Below are positions 58,187 through 64,000 of a stretch of DNA of 64,000 nucleotides, one piece after another. A program made the position numbers and the translations under genes. The stretch covers positions 18,860 through 82,859 of the forward strand of contig JAIQFY010000016.1 of the NCBI GenBank assembly GCA_020072965.1, given 5' to 3'. This stretch comes from Terriglobia bacterium (GTDB lineage Bacteria; Acidobacteriota; Terriglobia; JAIQFV01). Numbering within the stretch: position 1 is the stretch's first letter; each line of letters begins with the position of its first letter. The notes under the pieces are model-generated. The model did no database searches. It saw nothing but the letters and a program-made list of their open reading frames with translations, and was not told where the DNA came from.

Positions 58187-59998
58187 ATGGCTACTGCCCG
58201 TCTTCCTAGGGGAGCGTTCCCTGCCCAGCAGGGTGTCAGCTTTCGGGCCTGGGCCCCCTTCGCGAGCCAAGTCTATGTGGAAGGCGATTTCAATAGCTGG
58301 TCGAAAACTGCCACTGCACTCAACAGCGAGGGAAATGGGTACTGGTCGACAATTGTGCCAAACGCACAGTTGGGCGATGAATACAAATTCGTGGTTGTGA
58401 ACCGAGATACCGGAGAAGTTCTCGAGAAAAACGACACGTACGCCCGCGAGGTTACGAACTCTGCGGGAAATAGCGTCGTGGCGGATCCCGACTTTAGCTG
58501 GACAGCCACGGACTTCGTGACTCCGCCTTGGAATGAGATGGTTGTCTACGAAATACACGTGGGATCATTCACTGTGGATCAGAGCACCCCAATCAAAAGA
58601 GGAACATTTCGCAGTCTCGCGACCAAGCTGCCCTATCTGCGAGACCTGGGTATAAATGCCATCGAAGTGATGCCTTCCGGCGAGTTTCCAACGGACGTAT
58701 CGTTGGGCTACAACGTGGCGTACCCATTCGCGATTGAAAGCTCGTACGGAGGCCCAAACGGCTTTCGTCAGCTCATTGACGCAGCTCATCAATACGGAAT
58801 CGCGGTCATCCTGGATGTGGTCTACAACCACTTCGGCCCCTCCGATCTGGACGGCGGCCTCCGCCGCTTTGATGGCTGGTCGGAGAACAACGGGGACGGG
58901 ATTTACTTTTACAATGATTGGCGTTACGTGACCGAGTGGGGGCCGCGTCCGGATTACGGTCGGCCCGAGGTGAGGCAATACATCCAAGAGAACGCGCAAC
59001 GCTGGTGCGACACACGGTACGTGGATGGACTGCGTTGGGATGCCACAAACACAATCCGCAATGTCTACGCGAAAAACAACGATCCCGATCATGATTTGGC
59101 TGATGGCTGGAAACTGATGCAGGAGATCAACGATTCGCTGGCGGCGCAGCCACTGTGGAACATGAAAATCAGTATTGCTGAAGATATGAAGGACAACGAG
59201 TGGCTCACAAAACACACTCGCGACGGAGGAGCAGGCTTCGACTCCCAGTGGGATGCGTCCTTCGTTCATTCCGTCCGGCAATCCGTCATCACCCCACGCG
59301 ACGAAGACCGCGACATGAACAGCATCGCCAATGCGCTCATGCATCGTTATAACTGGGACGTATTCGAAAGGGTCATCTATTCGGAGTCCCATGACGAGGT
59401 CATGAACGGGAGAGCTCGCGTGCCCGAAGACATCTGGCCGGGCAATGCCGGAAGTTGGTACTCAAAGAAGCGCTCCACCTTGGCGGCAACGTTGGTGTTT
59501 ACCGCACCTGCCATCCCGATGATCTTTCAAGGCCAGGAGTTTCTGGAAGATGGGTGGTTTCAAGACAGCAAAGCGCTCGACTGGAGCAAGGAGTGGAAGC
59601 ATGCGGGCATCCTGAATCTCTATCGCGACCTGATTCACTTACGCCGCAACTGGTTCGACAACACCCGGGGGTTGCGCAGCCAATCGATCAACGTTTTCCA
59701 CATAAACAATTCGGACAAGCTCATTGCGTTCCACCGCTGGGGCAATGGCGGGCCCCACGATGACGTGATCGTTGTCGCAAATTTCGCCAATCGTTCGTAT
59801 GATTGCTACAACCTGGGTTTGCCGCGTGAAGGTTCGTGGAGGGTGCGGTTCAACAGCGATTGGAGTGGCTACAGTGCGGATTTTGGCAATCACCCGAGCT
59901 ATGACATCATGGCTCACGCCGGCTCCAAGGACGGACTTCCTTTCAACGGTTGTGTCTCTATTGGACCGTACACGGCGGTGATCCTTTCGCAGGATTGA
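58187..59998 (+). CDS. GH13 alpha-glucan branching-type enzyme with CBM48
   Basis: 603 residues from the ATG at 58187 (GGAGG 6 bases upstream). An N-terminal CBM48-like module (FRAWAPFASQVYVEGDFNSW) covers about 1-105. The GH13 barrel motifs follow: DVVYNHFGPSD (region I), DGLRWDATNTI with nucleophile Asp285 (II), IAEDM with acid/base Glu332 (III) and YSESHDEVMNG with Asp403 (IV). A beta-sandwich domain ends the protein. SHDEV, rather than the usual NHD, is typical of 1,4-alpha-glucan branching enzymes, but the sequence is shorter than standard GlgB and an amylase or maltogenic activity is possible. No signal peptide, so cytoplasmic. No other glycogen genes are adjacent. Confidence 0.9.
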   Translation: MATARLPRGAFPAQQGVSFRAWAPFASQVYVEGDFNSWSKTATALNSEGNGYWSTIVPNAQLGDEYKFVVVNRDTGEVLEKNDTYAREVTNSAGNSVVADPDFSWTATDFVTPPWNEMVVYEIHVGSFTVDQSTPIKRGTFRSLATKLPYLRDLGINAIEVMPSGEFPTDVSLGYNVAYPFAIESSYGGPNGFRQLIDAAHQYGIAVILDVVYNHFGPSDLDGGLRRFDGWSENNGDGIYFYNDWRYVTEWGPRPDYGRPEVRQYIQENAQRWCDTRYVDGLRWDATNTIRNVYAKNNDPDHDLADGWKLMQEINDSLAAQPLWNMKISIAEDMKDNEWLTKHTRDGGAGFDSQWDASFVHSVRQSVITPRDEDRDMNSIANALMHRYNWDVFERVIYSESHDEVMNGRARVPEDIWPGNAGSWYSKKRSTLAATLVFTAPAIPMIFQGQEFLEDGWFQDSKALDWSKEWKHAGILNLYRDLIHLRRNWFDNTRGLRSQSINVFHINNSDKLIAFHRWGNGGPHDDVIVVANFANRSYDCYNLGLPREGSWRVRFNSDWSGYSADFGNHPSYDIMAHAGSKDGLPFNGCVSIGPYTAVILSQD

Positions 59999-60248
59999 AA
60001 ATCGACTGGAATGCCCTTCGTCCTTCATCGGGAGCGACCTCAAGAGCCCACTGTGAATACGAGCAAATTCCAGCGGTGGAGTGAAACCCAAAAAGGCGGC
60101 CTATGATTTTCACGCCGATGGCCCACACACTCGTGACCCACAGCGCCAGGAACATAATTCTCATCTGCCCGCCTCCAATTCAGACCTGCGCAGACGACGA
60201 AAGAATTGAAAGAGAAAGCCCCGCAATCAGCCTAGCACAGTCTTTGAC

Positions 60249-60314
60249 GGTCAAGTCTAACTTTTCAACTTTTCTCATCAAAAACGATCACAATCCAAAA
60301 CTCGGACTTGACTG
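60249..60314. repeat. REP-like palindrome family, copy D
   Basis: GGTCAAGTCTAACTTTTCAA on the left and CAATCCAAAACTCGGACTTG on the right, with the AAACGATCACAATCCAAAA inner part shared with copy C. It lies in the gene-free region 59999-60909. Confidence 0.75.
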
Positions 60315-60400
60315 CCACCTTTACAATCATTCAATACCCTCGCCCGACTGGCTCTCATGAAGAACGCGAGCTCAGAGATTACTCATTACGGCGCCCCTGC

Positions 60401-60804
60401 CCTGAAAGGGCAACCTTCAATAGCCCAGGGCGACGCCCTGGGACACCACCTCCCGCGCCACCTCCGAATCCACCATGGAGGAATCTCTCCCTTCGTGAGT
60501 CATGGAGCCGCACTCGAGAGCCACGGGGGGCCCGCATCGGCGATGCCGCGATTCGTCGATTCTGCTCCGCACCGGGGATGGTGTTCTAGATCCCGGATAT
60601 AACCCCGGACTGAAGCGAGGGCCTATGAACCACGCCCTTTCACCAATCTGCCATCGTCCCAACCAGCACCCGGGTTCCAGCGATTTTCACCATCGTGGGT
60701 TTGCTCAGGACCAGATTGCCCTTTCAGGGCAAGTCGACAAGTAATAATTGTCGCCCAGTCCTAGGGCGTTGCCCTAGGCTATTGAAGGTTGCCCTTTCAG
60801 GGCA
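60401..60804. repeat. Inverted pair of CCCAGGGC elements
   Basis: Unit 1 (about 60401-60443) reads CCCTGAAAGGGCAACCTTCA, then ATAGCCCAGGGCGACGCCCT. Unit 2 (about 60760-60804) is its inverted counterpart, CCTAGGGCGTTGCCCTAGGC then TATTGAAGGTTGCCCTTTCA. Each unit has two inner hairpins. The same unit type in the same inverted pairing is at 34726-34960. No gene lies between them. Confidence 0.75.
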
Positions 60805-60909
60805 GAAAAAGTTGTCGCACCCTCTTGGGACCCACACAATTTCCCGAAGAGCTCTTTTCTTGGCGCGCATTCCCAAGGTAAGATCATTCAGGGTTGCACT
60901 GGAGAGATT

Positions 60910-63075
60910 ATGGCCAAAGCTAATACGAACATCATTCAAAATATTGCAGAATTGGGCGTGATTCAACGTTGGGAGGTCCGCCTCGGCGGACGACCCTACT
61001 GCGAAATTTCTAAAACTCTTGTCCTGGCCGCCTTATTGGCGTTGACCGCTTGCTCCAGTCCGCCGGCATCCAAGGCTCCTGCCCCAGCATCCGCTGTGAA
61101 CACGGGGGGTGTCGATCTGGCCGGCATGGATCGCTCGGTCAAGCCGGGTGACGATTTCTTCGGCTATACCAACGGCACGTGGGTCAAGACGACCGAGATT
61201 CCCTCGGATCGCTCGAGCTACGGCCCCGACGCCATGCTCGAGGAAGAGGCTATCCTGCGCACCCGCAACCTGCTCGAAGATGCGGCGAAGAGCGCGGCGC
61301 CGGCAGGCTCGGACGAACGCAAAGTCGGCGACTACTACACGGCTTTCATGGATGAAGCCACGATCGAATCAAAAGGCCTCGAGCCGCTCCGCAGCCAGCT
61401 CGACCGGATTGCTGCAATTTCCAACCGGCGCGCGCTTGCGGAAGCGCTGGCCCAGACCGTTCGAGCCGATGTCGATCCACTGAACAACACCAACCTTCAT
61501 ACGGAGCACTTGTTCGGGGTGTGGGTTACCCAGGACTTTAACGAGCCGACGCGCTGCGCGCCTTATCTGCTTCAGGGCGGGATCGGCATGCCGGATCGCG
61601 AGTACTACCTCAGCAGCTCGCCCCGTATGGCCGACATCCGAACCCAGTATAAGTCGCACATCGCGGCTGTTCTGAAGTTGGCGAAGATCGCCAATGCGGA
61701 TGCCAAGGCGGCGCGGATCTTCGAGCTGGAATCCAAAATTGCGAAGGTCCACTGGAGCCGGGAAGACTCCGAGGAAGTGCACAAGGCAAACAATCCATGG
61801 AAACCGAAAGACTTCGTGGCCAAGGCCCCGGGCCTCGATTGGCCGGCCTTTTTCAAAGACTCCGGGCTTGATGGCGCGCCCATGATTATCGTGTGGCAGC
61901 CGAGTGCGATCGCCGGGGAAGCCGCTCTTGTGGGCCGCGAGTCGCTAGAGACCTGGAAGGATTACCTGACCTACCACCTCATCGATAGCTGGTCGTTCCT
62001 GCTGCCCAAGGCGTTCGTCGAGCAGAGTTTCGCCTTTTACGGCAAGGTCCTCTCCGGCACGCCGCAGCTCCGTGAACGTTGGAAGCGGGCCGTCGGGTCC
62101 ACCAACTTCGCAATGGGGGATGCCGTCGGTCGTCTCTACGTCCAGCATTACTTTCCGCCTGAGGCGAAGGCCAAGGCGCAGGCGATGGTTGCGGACCTGG
62201 TGCAGGCGTTTGGCCAGCGGATCGACAAGCTGACCTGGATGTCACCTCCGACCAAGGAGAAAGCCAAGGAGAAGCTTAGGACGCTCAAAGTGGGGGTCGG
62301 CTATCCCGACGTGTGGCGCAATTACTCGGGCCTGGAGATCTCGCGTGACAACCCGCTCGGCAACGCCTACAACGCCGAGCTTTATGACTACCACCGCAAC
62401 CTCGCCAAGCTCGGCAAGCCGGTGGACCGTTCTGAATGGTGGATGACGCCCCAGACAGTCAATGCGGTGAACCTGCCCATCCAAAACGCGCTCAACTTCC
62501 CCGCCGCCATCCTCCAGCCGCCGTACTTTGATCCGAAGGCCGACGCAGCCAATAATTACGGCGCCATCGGCGCGGTGATCGGCCACGAGATCAGCCACAG
62601 CTTCGACGACCAGGGCAGCCAGTTCGACGCCTCGGGCCGGTTGGCCAACTGGTGGACACCTGAAGACTTCGCTCACTTCAAAGAGGCTTCGGGCCGGCTG
62701 GTTGCGCAATACAATGGATACCACCCTTTCCCCGACCTCGCGGTCAATGGCCAGCTGACGCTGAGCGAGAATATTGCTGATGTGGCAGGACTGTCCGTAG
62801 CCTACGACGGCTACCAGCTGTCGTTCGGCGGCAAGCAGGCGCCCGCGCGCCAGGGTCTAACGGGCGACCAGCAGTTCTTCATCAGTTTCGCCCAGAGTTG
62901 GCGGGCAAAATTCCGGGAGCCATTGCTGCGGCAACTGATCGTGACGGACGGCCATGCACCGGCCGAATACCGTGCCGATGCCGTACGCAACATCGACGCC
63001 TGGTATGACGCATTCGGCGTGAAAGCGGGGCAGAAGCTGTATCTACAGCAGGGGGAGAGGGTGAGGATGTGGTGA
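60910..63075 (+). CDS. M13-family zinc metallopeptidase (PepO/neprilysin-like) lipoprotein
   Basis: 721 residues as called. The zinc motif is HEISH (His559 region, within IGHEISHSFDDQG) and the third ligand lies in ENIADVAG (Glu620). VNAVNLPIQNALNFPAAILQ replaces the usual substrate-binding NAYY/NAFY with NAVN. N-terminal M13 segments MDRSVKPGDDFFGYTNGTWV and C-terminal DAFGVKAGQKLYL are typical. A lipobox LTACSS (about residue 47) predicts a lipid-anchored exported peptidase. The called start has GGAGAG 5 bases upstream but puts 35 odd residues before the signal; these include a GTCCGCC-TC-GGCGGAC palindrome (60976-60991) also found at 28004. A GTG at 60958 is an alternative. Short peptides are the usual substrates. 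Confidence 0.92.
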   Translation: MAKANTNIIQNIAELGVIQRWEVRLGGRPYCEISKTLVLAALLALTACSSPPASKAPAPASAVNTGGVDLAGMDRSVKPGDDFFGYTNGTWVKTTEIPSDRSSYGPDAMLEEEAILRTRNLLEDAAKSAAPAGSDERKVGDYYTAFMDEATIESKGLEPLRSQLDRIAAISNRRALAEALAQTVRADVDPLNNTNLHTEHLFGVWVTQDFNEPTRCAPYLLQGGIGMPDREYYLSSSPRMADIRTQYKSHIAAVLKLAKIANADAKAARIFELESKIAKVHWSREDSEEVHKANNPWKPKDFVAKAPGLDWPAFFKDSGLDGAPMIIVWQPSAIAGEAALVGRESLETWKDYLTYHLIDSWSFLLPKAFVEQSFAFYGKVLSGTPQLRERWKRAVGSTNFAMGDAVGRLYVQHYFPPEAKAKAQAMVADLVQAFGQRIDKLTWMSPPTKEKAKEKLRTLKVGVGYPDVWRNYSGLEISRDNPLGNAYNAELYDYHRNLAKLGKPVDRSEWWMTPQTVNAVNLPIQNALNFPAAILQPPYFDPKADAANNYGAIGAVIGHEISHSFDDQGSQFDASGRLANWWTPEDFAHFKEASGRLVAQYNGYHPFPDLAVNGQLTLSENIADVAGLSVAYDGYQLSFGGKQAPARQGLTGDQQFFISFAQSWRAKFREPLLRQLIVTDGHAPAEYRADAVRNIDAWYDAFGVKAGQKLYLQQGERVRMW

Positions 63076-63082
63076 GGCTAAG

Positions 63083-63168
63083 AGAAAATCCAAATTCCAA
63101 ACCGCCAAATTCCAAATAAAATCCAAATTCCAAATTCCAAACAAAACCTAAAATCCAAAACCCAAACT
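63083..63168. repeat. Low-complexity AAATTCCAAA tandem stretch
   Basis: Degenerate tandem copies of AAATCCAAATTCCAA with no G for long runs. It separates the metallopeptidase from the small membrane protein gene. Related strings occur near 57617 (CCAAATAAAATCCAGGTTCC). Confidence 0.75.
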
Positions 63169-63171
63169 GAT

Positions 63172-63459
63172 ATGAAATTCTATCCGGCTATCAAGAGGGT
63201 TCTATATGCCATCCTGCTTTCTGCTGCGCTTGTGAATTTGTCATTTTTTGCTGCCCTCTCTCATTGCTGTAAGGCTTTTGTCTTCGTGATGAACTGGATA
63301 GTGAAACCTGCACAGTATTTGGCTGCTCAGACACCTTACGAAGGTGAGGCGCAGTTTTTTCTATTCTTCCTTGTTTACCAATACTTCTTGTTTGCAATCG
63401 CATTTTGGGTGGGTCTGAGCGTAGCCGGGCGGATACGGAGTAAGCGGATGCGGGGATGA
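63172..63459 (+). CDS. Small membrane protein of unknown function
   Basis: 95 residues with two or three hydrophobic helices: VLYAILLSAALVNLSFFAAL, FVFVMNWIVKPAQYLA and FFLFFLVYQYFLFAIAFWVG. The tail is basic (RIRSKRMRG), which by the positive-inside rule would put the C-terminus in the cytoplasm. No ribosome site is visible and the upstream DNA is low-complexity. The base composition is lower in GC than the neighbours. Family not recognised; it may be a real gene brought in with the repeat or a leftover. Confidence 0.5.
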   Translation: MKFYPAIKRVLYAILLSAALVNLSFFAALSHCCKAFVFVMNWIVKPAQYLAAQTPYEGEAQFFLFFLVYQYFLFAIAFWVGLSVAGRIRSKRMRG

Positions 63460-63861
63460 AAATTTGTGCAGATGAAAGAGGTCACGCTCGACATGAATGA
63501 TTGCACGGGTGGCGCATACCCTCATCTGTCGAAGATCCGCCGTGGCGGGAGCTCCGACCCCCGCTCTTTGCGGGGCGGAGCGAGGGTGGGGTTCCAGTTC
63601 CCTGGCATCATCACAGCCCCGCTTGCGGGGCGCTATACCTTTGGCCCATGGCGGCAGCCATGGAAACCCCGCTCGACATTGGACATGGAGCTCCGTCAGG
63701 AGCGAAAGATAACGGGTCTCTCCGTTTCACTTCGAGACAATCCTCTCCTCGGTCTATCCCGGACGATGTCTGCAGAATCTTTCGCCCCTGCGGGGCTCAC
63801 GTCTTTTTTGAACCCTGACCCCGCCCTCGCCCCGCAAGAAGAAAAAGCGCGGGGCTCAGAC

Positions 63862-63921
63862 GGGGCTTCCATGAGAAGGCATTCAATGTCAAGGCCAACG
63901 TGGTGGCCTGGCGCCGACCGC
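63862..63921. repeat. 60-bp exact dispersed repeat, copy 2
   Basis: Identical to 27799-27858. The end of the window (63460-64000) has no supported gene; besides this copy it holds CCCCGCTTGCGGGGCG (about 63618-63633), GGCGGAGCGAGGGTGGGG and GAGCTCCGTCAGGAGCGAA strings also seen in other spacers. Confidence 0.8.
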
Positions 63922-64000
63922 TACGGCGGCCGCCTGGAGACAGTCAGCATCCCGATCTCCTTTCCGACTCCTGTTCTTGTCGTGAGGTAAAACAGTCGCT

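Noticed and set aside
1..64000. tRNA, rRNA or riboswitch genes
   Set aside because: I scanned for T-loop and acceptor-end strings and for common riboswitch cores and found nothing convincing; a covariance-model search would be decisive.

Overview
The window looks like chromosome of an Acidobacteriota member, probably from a metagenome assembly. The main reason is six large orphan MacB/FtsX-type permeases of the acidobacterial ADOP family, two of them in operons led by PadR repressors. Large secreted FG-GAP and Asp-box proteins, a TIGR03118 protein, many c-type cytochrome proteins and very repeat-rich intergenic DNA fit the same assignment. The phylum call is an inference; there is no rRNA or other marker gene here, and I recognised no tRNA.

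Layout. 0-2.6 kb: two paralogous small membrane-type proteins (the first cut by the window edge) followed by two adjacent ArsA/Get3-like ATPases. 3.0-8.0 kb: a redox cluster, with a leftward operon (di-heme peroxidase, Tat-exported metallophosphoesterase, monoheme cytochrome) divergent from an ECF sigma / zinc anti-sigma pair; the anti-sigma has a CxxCH haem motif at its periplasmic end. 8.2-8.9 kb: VapBC with a clear palindromic operator. 9.0-27.2 kb: four ADOP permeases, a 1.7-kilo-residue FG-GAP protein and a PadR regulator. 28.3-30.9 kb: a secreted cupredoxin and a TIGR03118 protein. 31.5-34.0 kb: a response regulator with a zinc-ribbon tail and two Crp/Fnr paralogues, the second broken by a one-base deletion. 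35.4-39.1 kb: PadR-ADOP operon and an ArsR regulator. 39.7-42.2 kb: threonine/serine dehydratase, RidA and DinB proteins. 42.8-49.5 kb: a sixth ADOP, then a coupled pair of secreted proteins. 50.2-55 kb: a divergent TetR/SRPBCC pair next to a 145-bp tandem array, an epoxide hydrolase and a DUF2911 protein. 55.5-58 kb: a radical SAM/SPASM enzyme preceded by a small ORF and a Cys-rich ORF (possible RiPP locus), then gene remnants. 58.2-63.5 kb: a GH13 branching-type enzyme, an M13 metallopeptidase lipoprotein and a small membrane protein.

Non-coding DNA is unusually structured. I see at least seven dispersed repeat families: a MITE-like element with GTTGCTCAAA ends (2 copies), a 66-71-bp palindrome family (4 copies), GGGACAG hairpins (3 or more), paired CCCAGGGC elements at two loci, a 77-bp direct repeat pair, a 60-bp exact repeat 36 kb apart and GCATGCCTGC hairpins. 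Several genes (DUF2911, TetR/SRPBCC, TIGR03118) are bracketed by copies of the same repeat. No transposase or recombinase gene lies in the window.

The strongest leads for undescribed biology are the ATPase pair with complementary degeneration of its signature motifs, the haem-motif anti-sigma factor, the radical SAM locus with its GTGA-coupled Cys-rich ORF, and the 145-bp array that carries a duplicated 3' end of the neighbouring gene.
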